Assembly (NCBI GenBank): GCA_016946835.1 | Contig: JACVTC010000243.1 | Location: 1-39,202, forward strand | Length of the DNA: 39,202 nt | Origin: Neocallimastix lanati (nom. inval.) | Taxonomy: Eukaryota; Neocallimastigomycota; Neocallimastigomycetes; Neocallimastigales; Neocallimastigaceae | Direction of reading: 5' to 3' | Shown: in pieces, positions 1 through 14,384 of the stretch | How positions within the stretch are numbered: the stretch's first letter is position 1 | Layout: each line of letters begins with the position of its first letter | Translations under genes and position numbers: made by a program | The notes under the pieces: generated by a model | The model's input: the letters and a program-made list of their open reading frames with translations, nothing else | What the model was told of the DNA's origin: nothing | The model's database searches: none

Positions 1-2038
<2,038 letters not shown>

Positions 2039-2374
2039 TATTACTAAAAACTTTTTTTATTAAAAAAAAAAAGTTAGATATTTAAACAAAAAAAAATAAT
2101 TAATAATATATTTAAAAAAAATATATATACACATATATTTGTAATATAATTTAAAGTATACCATTTAGATATTAGAAAATATTGTTAAAATATATAAAAA
2201 TCTTTTAATTTATTTAATATATATATATATAGAAAAATAAATATTATATAAATATATATTATGTAAATAAATTATCATACAAATATTAAAACACAAATAC
2301 AAATACTAAATAAATAAGAATAAAAATATTAGAAAGTGTTAAAACACACATTTTTTTATAAGTTTTTTTTTTTT
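2039..2374. other. AT-rich 3' flank, no gene seen
   Basis: This is the downstream flank of the RING gene. It is almost entirely A/T with short AT dinucleotide runs. It ends in a 12-nt T run that abuts the first copy of the repeat element. No coding signal is seen on either strand. Confidence 0.6.
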
Positions 2375-2460
2375 AGACTGAGATTAACGAGAGGAGAGGA
2401 TAATAGGGGCCTCCAATCTATCTTAAACGTATAAAACTATCTCATTGGATTATTTGTGTT
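2363..2460 (-). mobile_element. SINE/retroposon-like element, copy 1 (diverged or 5' truncated)
   Basis: After a T run at 2363-2374, the stretch from 2375 reads AGACTGAGATTAACGAGAGG and continues with a GAGG...CCTC hairpin. It closely matches the start of the element at 3859. Read on the minus strand, both copies end in the same AGTCT followed by a poly-A tail, as expected for retroposons with a conserved 3' end. Similarity fades after about 2425, although TCTCATTGGATT near 2450 still resembles CTCTCATTGAATT of copy 2. It is conspicuously GC-richer than its surroundings. No protein is encoded. It could instead be a conserved non-coding RNA gene on the plus strand that ends at T-rich DNA. Confidence 0.5.
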
Positions 2461-2688
2461 TTTATCTTTTTTTTTTCTTATAGATATATAATAATAAATT
2501 TCATATATATTGTTAACATTATTATTTTTTAAAAAAAAAAAAAAAAAAAAAAAATATTTAATTATTTAAAATACTAGATTTATTTAATCGTTATTTATTT
2601 ATTCATTTATTTTTATTTACTTATTAATTTTATTAATAATTTAATTGGTTTCATTTAAATGTTCTTTAATTATTTTAATAATACATTA

Positions 2689-2737
<49 letters not shown>

Positions 2738-3073
2738 ATAAATAATAGTAATTTAATTTATTACACTTTTAATAAAATTAAAATTACTTAATCCTAATTA
2801 AAAATTTAAAATAAATTGAATAAAAAAAAAAAAAAGGACAAAAGAAAAAAAAGATATAAAAATATAATAAAAGAAAAATGATAGATATAACTGATGAATA
2901 TATTATTTTTTAATTTCTAGTTTTTATATTTTCCTGACATTTTTATTGTTTTTTCTTGATTTTTAATTTTATTTATTTTAATATATTTTTATTATTATAA
3001 TTATTTATATTTATATTTATATTTATATTTATATTTATATTTATATTTATATTTATATTTATATTTATTTTTA

Positions 3074-3104
<31 letters not shown>

Positions 3105-3830
3105 ATTCAAATTTATATTTTATTTTATTTTATGTTATTGTTATTATTATTTTTATTATTACTTTATTTTATTTTTCTTATTAATGTTAATAGTTATTTT
3201 GTTTTATGTTTTTGTTATTGCTATTTTTTTTTTTTTTTTATTTTTGGTTTTTATTTTCATTTATTTTTGGTTTATATGTTATTTTATTACTGTTTTATAA
3301 TTTTCTTTTCTCATTAAAAAAAAAAATAAATAAAAGAAAAGAAAATAATAGAAAAGAAAAATAAAATTGACTAATAAATATGAATATTTATCAATTATAA
3401 AATAATTTAATACTAAAATTATATGAATACCTTTGAAATTTTGTATTAAAATATAAAAAGTTTACCCTTTAAATACTGAAATCCTGTTTTTATTTTTTAT
3501 TTTTTGTTTTCGCATTATTGTTTTCATTTTTTTTTTTTGTTTGTTTTTCGTGTTTGTTTTTTGTTTTTTTATTTTTGATTATTATTTGTTTTCATTGTTA
3601 TTTTGATGACTTTTGACTTATGAATTTTGATTTATAATTTATAATTCATAATTTTATAATTTATGATTTAGGAATTCAAAAATAAATAGAAATACTTTTT
3701 TTTTTTTTTTTTACTTTTATAAATGAGTCATGAATAATATATACAAATTTTATATTATTATAACAAAGTTATATAAATAAATATTAGGTTATTGTAAAAT
3801 TTCTATCTATTGTATATAATAATGATTCTA

Positions 3831-3858
<28 letters not shown>
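2461..3858. other. AT-rich intergenic DNA with homopolymers and a (TTTATA)n tract
   Basis: No gene is supported. The stretch holds a 30-nt T run near 2696-2730, a (TTTATA)n hexamer repeat at about 3004-3068, and strongly T-biased DNA from 3060 to 3700. Phe/Leu-rich open frames here only reflect that bias. It ends in a T run of about 27 nt at 3832-3858, which would be the A tail of the minus-strand element that follows. Confidence 0.6.
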
Positions 3859-3861
<3 letters not shown>

Positions 3862-4051
3862 CTGGAATTAATGAGAGGGGAGGACAATAGGGCCTCCAGT
3901 CTCTTCCTTATATTTATCAGACTCTCATTGAATTCTAGCAACAAGAATACTTATCATGGAGAGCGAACACTATCTTAATTTATAGGAAAAAATATTGGAA
4001 GGTTAAAAATTGTCCCATATAAATTCAGGAGATAGTCGTGAGATCGACCAT

Positions 4052-4052
<1 letters not shown>
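3832..4052 (-). mobile_element. SINE/retroposon-like element, copy 2 (longer copy)
   Basis: A GC-richer block of about 190 bp at 3859-4052 lies between two long T runs. On the minus strand its 3' end is AGTCT plus about 27 A, shared with copy 1. The sequence can fold: 3862-3877 (CTGGAATTAATGAGAG) pairs with 3922-3938 (CTCTCATTGAATTCTAG) through 16 bp with one bulge, enclosing a GGAGG (3879-3883) / CCTCC (3893-3897) hairpin. Near the other end the minus strand reads GGTCGATCTCAC, loosely like a Pol III B box. It sits 130 bp downstream of the 1277-aa gene's stop codon. It has no ORF. It is a candidate SINE; a structured RNA gene is the alternative. Confidence 0.5.
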
Positions 4053-4088
<36 letters not shown>

Positions 4089-4181
4089 TTATATTATGTT
4101 TTAATATTAATTAAAAAATAATTATTGCATAAACATAAAATTTTATTTTTTAATTACATTTATTACTTTAGTTTTAAAATT

Positions 4182-7100
4182 TTAGTAATATCCTTTTGTC
4201 AAATTTTTATTTTGAATATTATCATATTTTTGATGATTATCTTTAAAGGAAAAACTATAATTAAAATTATTATTTGAAAAACCATTTGGACTAGGACTAT
4301 TAGATCCATATGGATAATAATTATTTAATTCATTCTTATACGATGATTTAATATTAATAGGAGAAGTAGTAGAAGATCCTATACAAAAACTTGAATTACC
4401 CATATTCATTGTTCTTCTTCTCATATCTATTTCTCTTCTTATAGCCAAATCTTCTTGAGCTTTTTGATTAATAATATTATTTTCAAATCCTGTAGAAGCA
4501 TTAATTTCATTTAAAAAGCGTTCAACAAACGTTTCACCTTCACTATTACTTATATCAATTTTTTTAAATTGATTCTGACGTTCATCTACCGTACCATAAT
4601 TAGTAAGACAACTACCAATGGAATTTGATTTTCTCAATGGAGCAATTTTTTCAGAATTTTCATTTGATAAAATTAAATTATCAGCTGACAAATTATAACT
4701 ACTATTTCTATATATGGGATTTTTATATTTATGATCTTTAGCCTTGGTGTTACAATTTATAATGGTATTATTTTTTGTTACGGTATTAAGATCATTACTA
4801 TTTATTGAAATTTCTGAAACATTTGAAACATCTGAAACGATAGCAGTTAATGGCTTAGAATTATTATCTGGAGGAATATAAAAAATAGAAGCTTTCTTTG
4901 ATCTATCCTTACGCTTCTTTTTAGCATCTTCAGAAGTACTAATATCTACACTTTGGGTAGAAGGACTTCTATTATATTTCTTTTGTTTTGGACCACCGAT
5001 TTCGATGGAATCATCAGTCATATCAATAGAAAAACTTTTTGATTGAATATTCGGTGAAACTTTAAGAGTTGGTGAGACGCCAACTTTAGGACCCATCACA
5101 GATACTCTAGAAAAAGATATACTTGGTGATAATCTAGCATTGTTAACATTTATAGGGGGGATTATAACATTAGATTTGTTATATGCAGGGGGTGATTTAA
5201 CTAAAGAAACCTTAATATCTTTACTTCTATCGGTTAGAGGAATTCCAACTTTATCAATTGGAAACAACGGTGATTTTTGATTATTGGTAGGTGAAAGAAG
5301 AGATTGATATGGTGAAACAAAACTAGTATTAAATGAATCCTTGCGTGGTCTTGGAGACACCGCATTAATGCTTTCAATTGAAATACTTGTAGAAGCAGGT
5401 GAAACTTTAGGTGTTACTAAATCATAACAATATGGACTTTTTTCATTAACATTATTAATAACAGAAGATTTGTAATCAAATTCAGGATTAATCATAATAT
5501 AGGATGGAGTTGCCATAGATTTCGATTTTGATTCATTTAGTTGCTTAAGTTTTTGTTTAATTAAAGCATTTTGTTGTAAATTTTGACTAATTTGCTGTTT
5601 AAGTTGATTTTGAATATTTTGTTGTTCTATCATCTTTACTCTTATTTCTTGTTTTTGTTGAAGTTGAATTAACTTCATTTGTTGTTGATGTTTCGCTTTT
5701 TCCTTTTTAGATTTAACATGAAGTGATGGTGCACTATTATTAAGAATTTTTTGTAGTTCTTCTTGACCTTTCATCTTCTTTAAATCAGTAAACGATTGAT
5801 TAATAATATTATTATCTTCAGACTCATTCTTGGAAATTTTTTCATTCAAAATTAATTTATTTTCTAAAGAATCATTAACCTTTATTTTTGGTTTTTCTAC
5901 AATTGTAGAATTCTTAGGAATTGGAGATCTTGGTATATTAGGTAAATTTCCAAGAGGGGCTTGGAACTTTGGCTCAGAAATATTACTATTCTTCTTATCA
6001 AGACCTTCTGGGAAGTATGATTTCATTAAATTATCTAATGCTTCATGAATTAAAACATCAACCTCAGCAGTATTTACAGGTTTTGATTTATTTTGATTTT
6101 GATTTTGACTCTGATTTTGATTATCTTCCATTTGATTTAATAAATTCATAAGGGTACCGATAACTTCTTTTTCAGAAAATTTTTGCGATGGTGTATTTTG
6201 TAATGAATGTTGCACTTGTTGTTCTTGTTCATGTTGTTTAACATCTTTAGGCTCTTCCTTCAACATTAATGTTGAGTGATTTGGAATATTTGGAATACTA
6301 GATTTTCTTTTATTAAAAGGTTTATTAATTCCTAACTCTGGGGTACTTGGAAGTGATCGAGGTGTTAATAAACCATTATTTATTTCTGTTGAAACCTTCT
6401 TTCCACTTTGATTAGAAACATTAGAAGGAACATTACTTGAATTATTGGTACTGTTACTTGTATTACTAGTATATACATTCTTCCTAGTATCATTCTGCTT
6501 ATTGATCATATTGATTAATTCAAAAAATGATTTATCCATTGATTTAAATTGACTTTCAGGTAAAGTCATTGAATGACCTTGGCGATATCCAGCTTCTTTG
6601 ATGTTAATTTCGCTTTCATTAAATGTATGGTTAGTATAGACATGGGGTAAATCGCTTTTTCCATCGGATTTCGTAATAAATTCACTCTTTCTATATTGAT
6701 TATTAATGAAAGATGAGGATTCATGAGATAGTGGTGAAGTAATTGCTTGTTTAAGCTCCTTCCTAAAATCATCATAAATTACCGGTGGTGTCGAAGTCGA
6801 ATATATTCTTGAAATGCCACCATCTTTGTTGGCATTTCCAAGTTTGCTTAAGGATGGCTTACGATTACGATTATTTGGAGGCATTGATTTAGAACGATTA
6901 TTTTCGAAAGTAGACATTCGATTATTTATACTTGAAGCTCTACTTAATCTTTGGTCATGACTGCCAAGTGAATGTTTACGATAAAGTGATGATATTGGTC
7001 GTGCACTAAATGGTATATTTGGAGATTGATTAGAATAACCAACAGAAAAAGATCTAGACATTGGTCCAATAAAAGAATCGTTACTTGATAAACTTGTTGA

Positions 7101-8015
7101 ATCTGGAGTAGATGGTGAAGGAATTATCATTGAAGAATCGCTTTGGCCATTTTCTTTTGAACTATTAGTACTTATATTTAATACTTCCATATTTAATTTT
7201 TCTACTGATGGAACAGGAGAAGATTTAGAAGGGCTAATATTAGAAATATCTCTAAATCTATTACCTCTTTCATCATCTAATAAAGAATGACTACGTCGTG
7301 GAATAACAAAATCAGATGAAGAAGACATTTGTGATAAATAATTATTTGTATCCATAACTTTTAATACTTTTTCGCTACTTTCCATTAATTGGTTATTTTG
7401 GAAGATTCTATTTCCCTTTAAACTTTCATTAACTTGTTTAATATGATACGAAGTACGAAAACTTGGTGATATCATTTTCTTATTTTCTTTATTTCCACTA
7501 AATGAACTGTAACTACTAGAACTATCATATTCACTACTGTCATAGACAAGAAGTTCTGGAGTACTTAAAGAACTATTTGAGCGAGACCTTGACCTTTGAT
7601 CAAATGGATTTTCGGAGGATGGTAAACTGTTAAAACGCTTACGACCACTCTTCTTTGGACTAATATATTCATAGTTATTAGCATCATATCCAACAACTTC
7701 ATTATCATCTTGAATACAAACTACTGTTTCATCAGGAAAAGATTTAAATTCTTCATCATCATTTTCATCACTATCATTATCAGAGTTAGAATGTAATTCA
7801 ATTGAATTTGAACTTCTTACACTTTCTGAATTAACACGTGTAACATTGGATTCAGTTGTGCTTTCTCTTTGATTTGAATCTTTATTTTCTTTTTCTTTTT
7901 CATCATCTTTTTGAATAACAGTATTAATGCTGTTCTTTAAAATAGTGTTTTTTTCTTTTTTTATTTCCCTTTCATACTTTTCTAATAAATCCAAAGTTTC
8001 ATTAAGTAATTCCAT
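4182..8015 (-). CDS. 1277-aa Ser/Asn-rich phospho-site protein, unknown function
   Basis: This is a single uninterrupted frame from ATG at 8015 to TAA at 4182; no enzyme or DNA-binding domain is recognised. The N terminus (about 1-35) looks like a short coiled coil. Residues 770-830 form a Q/K-rich coiled coil (QQQMKLIQLQQKQE). Most of the rest is disordered and rich in S, N, T and P, with many SP/TP sites and basic-directed serines such as RRSHSLL, RKHSLGS, RKDSFNTS and RKSNSIGS. Three fit the 14-3-3 mode I pattern RxxSxP: RFNSLP (127-132), RSKSMP (374-379) and RKSSIP (570-575). The peptide STPEL occurs twice (151-155 and 557-561). A short ordered-looking C-terminal block is ETFVERFLNEINAS, followed by an RRE...RRR basic helix. 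It could be a signalling scaffold or regulator. The gene is convergent with the RING gene. Its reality is near certain; its function is not known. Confidence 0.85.
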   Translation of the reverse strand: MELLNETLDLLEKYEREIKKEKNTILKNSINTVIQKDDEKEKENKDSNQRESTTESNVTRVNSESVRSSNSIELHSNSDNDSDENDDEEFKSFPDETVVCIQDDNEVVGYDANNYEYISPKKSGRKRFNSLPSSENPFDQRSRSRSNSSLSTPELLVYDSSEYDSSSSYSSFSGNKENKKMISPSFRTSYHIKQVNESLKGNRIFQNNQLMESSEKVLKVMDTNNYLSQMSSSSDFVIPRRSHSLLDDERGNRFRDISNISPSKSSPVPSVEKLNMEVLNISTNSSKENGQSDSSMIIPSPSTPDSTSLSSNDSFIGPMSRSFSVGYSNQSPNIPFSARPISSLYRKHSLGSHDQRLSRASSINNRMSTFENNRSKSMPPNNRNRKPSLSKLGNANKDGGISRIYSTSTPPVIYDDFRKELKQAITSPLSHESSSFINNQYRKSEFITKSDGKSDLPHVYTNHTFNESEINIKEAGYRQGHSMTLPESQFKSMDKSFFELINMINKQNDTRKNVYTSNTSNSTNNSSNVPSNVSNQSGKKVSTEINNGLLTPRSLPSTPELGINKPFNKRKSSIPNIPNHSTLMLKEEPKDVKQHEQEQQVQHSLQNTPSQKFSEKEVIGTLMNLLNQMEDNQNQSQNQNQNKSKPVNTAEVDVLIHEALDNLMKSYFPEGLDKKNSNISEPKFQAPLGNLPNIPRSPIPKNSTIVEKPKIKVNDSLENKLILNEKISKNESEDNNIINQSFTDLKKMKGQEELQKILNNSAPSLHVKSKKEKAKHQQQMKLIQLQQKQEIRVKMIEQQNIQNQLKQQISQNLQQNALIKQKLKQLNESKSKSMATPSYIMINPEFDYKSSVINNVNEKSPYCYDLVTPKVSPASTSISIESINAVSPRPRKDSFNTSFVSPYQSLLSPTNNQKSPLFPIDKVGIPLTDRSKDIKVSLVKSPPAYNKSNVIIPPINVNNARLSPSISFSRVSVMGPKVGVSPTLKVSPNIQSKSFSIDMTDDSIEIGGPKQKKYNRSPSTQSVDISTSEDAKKKRKDRSKKASIFYIPPDNNSKPLTAIVSDVSNVSEISINSNDLNTVTKNNTIINCNTKAKDHKYKNPIYRNSSYNLSADNLILSNENSEKIAPLRKSNSIGSCLTNYGTVDERQNQFKKIDISNSEGETFVERFLNEINASTGFENNIINQKAQEDLAIRREIDMRRRTMNMGNSSFCIGSSTTSPINIKSSYKNELNNYYPYGSNSPSPNGFSNNNFNYSFSFKDNHQKYDNIQNKNLTKGYY

Positions 8016-8943
8016 ATTATTATAATAAATAAAACAATATAAATTGATTTATAATATTTAAATTTTTTAATTTTTATTTCTTTCTTTCTTTCTTTAATTC
8101 TATATGTAGGTAAAATATAACAAAAATTTAAAATTAAAATTATTTTTTTTTAAATAACTAATGTTTTAAAATTATTAACTATATATTTCTTTTTTGTTTG
8201 CTTGAATGTTTGGATTGAATATTTATTTTATTTTATTTTTTTTTTAAAAAACAATTTTTTTTTTTTTATTTAAAATACTTTTCTAATATATTATACACCT
8301 TTTTTTATTATAATAAAAAATGTAAATATTATATTAGAAATTAAAGATAATATTAAAATATTATTTTATTAAATATAATATTATTGTTGATTATTTTTGA
8401 TTATATTATATTAAAATAAATATTTGAACATATAATAAATATATTATATTGAAATTATTTGAATTAGCAATAATTAAAATATTTTATTTTTAAATATATC
8501 TATTTAATATATCTATTTACAATTATGGAAAAAAATTTTTTTTTTCTTTTCCCTTCTAAATATTATCTTTTTATTTTTATTTTTTAGTTATTTTATATTT
8601 CATTAAAAAAAATAATAAATATATAAATTCTTAATTGTTATATGTAAAAATAAAATGTTATTAGCTATTATTAATTTGTCTTATGTCATTGGATTTATTG
8701 CAATATTTTTTTTTTATATTATTTTTTATAAATCTTATTTTATTTTATTTTATTTTTTTTTTTAATAAAATTTAATTCTTTGATTTCATAATTTTTATAA
8801 AAAAAGGTTTATTTTTCTTATTATCATAAAGTTGATATTATTTATTATTATACCAAAATTATTTATAAAAATATTACAATAAAAGTTCTTTTTTATCATA
8901 AAGAAAAAATATATATATATTAAAAAATGAAAATTATATAACA

Positions 8944-8993
<50 letters not shown>

Positions 8994-10584
8994 ATAAAAG
9001 TAAAGAAAAAAAAATTTTTTTATTATTAAATTTCTATGTTTATTTGTATTAATAAAAATAAAAAGCTATGAAAAAATATAAAGACCAAAGTGAAAAATTG
9101 AAATATATATACTAAAAATAATCAATTATAAGAAATAAAGATTTATAATTTTTTAATCCTTTTTTGGAAGGTCAATATAAAACCTAAATGAAAATAGAAA
9201 AAGGAAATATTAATTAATAATCTTATATGATTATTATTTAATATTTTTTTAAAAAAAAAATTTTTATTACTGTGACTTTAAATTTTCAAATATATACATA
9301 AAATATATTATATCTATTACAAATTTATAAATATATAATTTATTATAATATAGAATATAATATATTCCAATAAAATAAATTACTTTAAAAAAAAAATCAA
9401 TAATAAATGTTTTACCAATAAAACTAATATATATATTTGTTAACTTAAAACTAAACAATTTTAATCTATTTAATACTTTTTTACTTTTTATTTTATTTAA
9501 CTTAATTTCAAATTGTATCACACATCTAATTAAAAATAAATAAAATATATTAAACCATAGAGCATCCATCAATAATTGAATTTCAAATGGAAATTTTATA
9601 ATTAATATATTACAATGTATTATAATTATATATTAATATGAATATAAACTGAAAGGTTGTACAAAAATTTTTTAAATGGAAAAACTTCATTATATATTTA
9701 TTAATTTATTTATTATTTCACTATTAAACTTTTTCAATTTATTAATCATTTATAAAAATTTTCTTTTTTTGAATTTTAATATTTAAAATTTTATTTAAAT
9801 ATATATTTATTTATTTATTTATTAATGTATTTAAATATACAATTCATTGATTGTTTTATGTTCATTTATTAATCGATTTAATAATTTATTTATTGTCTAT
9901 TTATTGATTTATTAATTAATTAATGATTATTTATTTATTATTTTATTTATTTATTGCTTAATTCCAATTGTATCACAAATTTAAAAATATGAAACATTTT
10001 ATATTGCTCTTTACTTTCTAAAAAAAAAAAATAAATAAAAAATAAAATAAAGAAAATAGATCGTTATTTAATTAATTATTAAACTTTTTAATAATACTTT
10101 TTTTTATGATTATACTATATTAGAACACTGGAAAAGAATTTTTTTTTTCATCAAAGCCATTTCCATTTATAAAAGAAATAAAAAAATATATAAACAAATA
10201 AATATTATTAATCAATGATTCATTCTAATATTACACCAATCTTCTTTCAAAAATTCAATCACAAAAGAATTTGCCTTAAATTTACAATATTTTATAAAAT
10301 CAAATTAATAATAAGTACATAAAAAATAATATCATTTTATTTATTTATTTATTATTTATTTGTTTGACTATTTACATGTTTATTTATTTGTTTGCTTTTT
10401 ATATTCTAGAAAATATATAAATTTCACTTATTAATAAAACTTACACAATAATAGATTAGTATCTTTCAGTAATATATAATTAAGCATTTAATTCTCTCTT
10501 TTTTTATTATTATTTTTTTCACTAATATTTTCAATTATATACTCAAAGTTTAATGATGATAAAACTATGTTAATATTATAACTT

Positions 10585-10621
<37 letters not shown>

Positions 10622-10645
10622 AAAAAAATAAATATAATAATAATT

Positions 10646-10682
<37 letters not shown>

Positions 10683-12372
10683 TAATATATATAAAAAAAA
10701 TATTAATACATATTTTTTATTTTATAAAATGCATTAAATACATAAAAAAAAATTCATTTTTAATAAAATTCAAATATCCAACAAATATATATACTTTTTA
10801 ATTACATCTATCTATTTGTATACATATGTTTTTTTTTCTATTGGGATCAATATTTATATTATGAATATTATAAAATAATTGAAATATTAATATAAAAATA
10901 TAAATAAAAATGTATTTAAATTTTTCTGATATTATTGTTCAATGACAGAAAACGATAGGTAGTAATAACCATATATATATGCTTCACATTTATAAAATGA
11001 TATTTATTAGCTTTGTTATTTTTTATTTAATACATATTATACCAATTTATCCACATAATAATAATAATATTATTATTTTATAAAATTATAACATACTATA
11101 TCATAGACATTTCCAAGTAATTTCTCATAAAAAAAAAGACTAATTAAAATTACCATAAGCTAGGAATAAATTTACATGTCAATTATTATATTTGTATTAC
11201 ATAAATAATTAAATTGATAACTGCAATGTAAATAATATGATTATATAATATATAATTCTATAGAATAATACTTATTTTATTATACATAATTCTATAAAGA
11301 TAAACTCCACTTTTTTATTTTAATCTTTTCAAATATTATTAAATTATTAATTTAAGTTTATGAATTTTTATTAGATATAATTTAAAAATTGATAAATATT
11401 AATATTTAAAGTTTAAAATAACTAATATATATTATTTTATAAACCTTAAATGTAATATATTAAATATAGAATATTATATTATTATGATTTGATTTAAATA
11501 ATGGATAATAATATTTTAATATATATAAATTTACAAAATCAATTTAAAATGAATTAAATAAACTTTAAAACTTGGATAAATTTTAATTAAAAATTTAAAC
11601 ACAAAAATTATGTACTCTTCATAAATTGCAATCCATTTAAGGAATGGTAATTTCTTAAATTAATAAAAAAAATAAAAATGTAATATTATTAAATCGGAAT
11701 TAAAAAAAAAAAAATGTATAAATATATTAAAAATATAAACAGAAAGTACAAATTATTAAAAAATATAAATATAAATAAATAAAAATTTAAATATGTAAAT
11801 ATATAATAATATATAAAAATATAATAAATAAAGAAAACAATAAAATAAAAATATAAATAAATAAAAACATTAAATACAAATAAAATTAATATAAATAATA
11901 AATACTTCTAAAATTAATATATAGTAAATAATTAATATTTAACAGTTTTAATAAAAGTTAAAACTTAACACTTAAATTAAAAACTACATAATTTAAATGT
12001 ATGAAAAATCCTTAAAATATGAAAATATAAATAATAATAATAATAATAATAATAACGAATAATAATAATAATAATAATTAATTATAATAATAAATCAATA
12101 ATAATTAATAATAATAATAAATTAATTAATAATAATTAATAATAATAATAAATTAATTAATAATAATTAATAATAATAATAAATTATTTAATAATAATAT
12201 TAAAAAAAAATTAAATATAATAGTTTAACTTACAGATATTAAATTATCTGTTTAAAAAATTGATAAAACAAATAATAATGATGTTAATAGTTCAAAATAG
12301 AATATTTTAAATATGTAAAAAAAATATGTATAAAAGTTTGCAAACTAATTTGGTTTATTAAATAAAAGCATC

Positions 12373-12416
<44 letters not shown>

Positions 12417-14384
12417 TAGTATTATTCTTAAAACTTAATTCTTTAGCTTTAATTATTAAAATTATACCAGAGTAAAAATTAAATCCTTTTTTGTATCACT
12501 ATATTATAAATAATTTATGATAATGATAATTTTTGGTTTTTCTTTTATAAAAATAACAATTGCATTTATATGAATCAATATAAATAAAAGGTAAAAAATT
12601 AATAGTATTACATATAATTGATATAAATAATATTATTATCTAAAAAGAAAAAAGAAAAAGGTTAATTGATATATTTTTAGTATGAAAAGTGGATAAACAC
12701 AATAATATAATGATAAAATATAGTTTTGTTTTTGTTTTATTTATAGTATCATACTTTCTATTAAATATATAAAATACATTATGATATTATATTAATTTTT
12801 ATTATATAATTTATTAAATATAAAAAAAGTCTTATTATGATTTTTAATAATATTTATTATAATACTAGATTAATTTTATTTTTTTAATTATAATATATGA
12901 TTATTTAAATAAAATTTTAAAACTATCTGAAATTAAAAAAAATCCACACTTATTTTATTTAATATTATATATATTTATATATAAAGAAATATATTAGTAC
13001 ATAAAAAATTTACTAAACTATGATATTATGGAAGAATTGTAATACAAATTAATAAATAATATTTAATATTATATAATTTTATATATACAAAATTTTATAT
13101 TAATTTATTTTCTAAATTATTAATTATTAAATAAATATTTATATATATATATAAATTTTAAAAAAAAAAAAGTATTAAAAGTATAAAGGTTATATTATAT
13201 TATTAAATTACATTATATTTTTATATTGCACTATTTATTAAGATAATTATTTTTTTTTAATTATTGTAATAAAATTCTGTTCTTTTTATTGTTTTTTAAA
13301 TATTATAATGGTTATGAACTATAAAACTCTATTACATACGATATTAATGTTAATATCAAAAAATAATAATTAAAAATAATAAATTTATATCATAGCTAGA
13401 TTAAAATAAAATTAATTAAAAGAATATATATATATTAATAATATTCTTTAATTATCGAATAAGACAAAAAAAAAAATTAATTATTAAAAAAATAATAATT
13501 TTAAAAAATACATATGTAGTTAGATATACATATAAAATCTTTAATAAATTCTTTAATTTCTTATTAATTTTATTATATAAATTGAAATTAATATATATAT
13601 ATAAATACCTTAATTTCATATTAATTTTATTACAAAAATTAAAGTATTTTAAAACAAAATTTTAATTTCAAAACATTTATTTTATTTATTTTATATAGTG
13701 GTATGTAATAAAATTGATTAATTTCAGTATTAATTATAGTTATATAAATAGTCCAATAAGAAATGTTTAAATTTTTAAAAAATTTAAAAAATATTACAAA
13801 TTAAAGTGCATGATACCAAAAATAAAAAAAAATATTTTATATTTTTTTTTTTTATTTTACTTTTATTAACATTTATGATGTTTTAATTTCTCAGTTATAT
13901 TATTTTTGTTGTTCTGATTATAATATTATTATTAATTATTAATTATGCCATGTTATAATGTTATAAAATAATAATCTCTAAAAAAACATAAAAATAAAAA
14001 TAAAAAATTAAAAAAAAAAAAAAAAAAAAAAACATTATAGTATCCAAATTAATAACTAAATTAATATTTATTAATTTATTATTCAATACTAAGTAATCAA
14101 TTATTATTTTGGTTTTGAATACACTATCTATATATATTCTCACCAGATCGAATTAATTTACATAGTGTTGGTTGTTGGTTAACATTAGAGATATCTGCAA
14201 TCTATGTTATCTCTGTATTATTTCTTTCTAATATCTTTACAAAAAAAAAATAATAAAAATAATCCTTTTTAAAATTAAACACTAAATCTAAAAATACAAG
14301 AAAAACATTTATATTTATAGTTTTTATAGACTTTATTTATTTTTATTTATTCGAATAATATAATTATATTAAATGATTTATATA
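8016..14384. other. 6.4-kb AT-rich gene desert
   Basis: No coding region is supported on either strand. The stretch has long homopolymers (about 50 A near 8942-8991; further A runs near 10585-10620, 10652-10679 and 12373-12401), AT dinucleotide runs, (TAA)n patches near 12030-12080, and a roughly 28-bp AT-only unit repeated about three times at 12096-12185. The 101-codon open frame at 9267-9572 is made of A/T-encoded residues (I, F, Y, K, L) and looks like chance. At 14155-14250 the DNA is a little richer and contains the short hairpin listed separately. Confidence 0.7.
14187..14214. repeat. Short inverted repeat AGAGATA/TATCTCT
   Basis: Seven-base arms AGAGATA (14187-14193) and TATCTCT (14208-14214) flank a 14-nt loop. 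It lies just after TGTTGGTTGTTGG, a sequence that resembles a copia LTR start. With only one copy in the window, a solo-LTR call cannot be supported. It lies 170 bp beyond the 3' end of the decayed gene at 14385. Confidence 0.3.

Noticed and set aside
3132-3317. Leu/Phe-rich small frame resembling a membrane peptide
   Set aside because: It arises from T-rich repeats and has no homology or gene context.
9267-9572. 101-codon minus-strand open frame, hydrophobic
   Set aside because: Composition (I, F, Y, K, L, N) is what random AT-rich DNA gives; no motif and no neighbouring exons.
10922-10952. Inverted repeat TTTTCTG / CAGAAAA
   Set aside because: Arms of seven bases are expected by chance in 6 kb of AT-rich DNA; no conserved partner copy.
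13961-14143. 60-codon minus-strand frame
   Set aside because: The Phe run comes from a poly-A tract; no coding signal.
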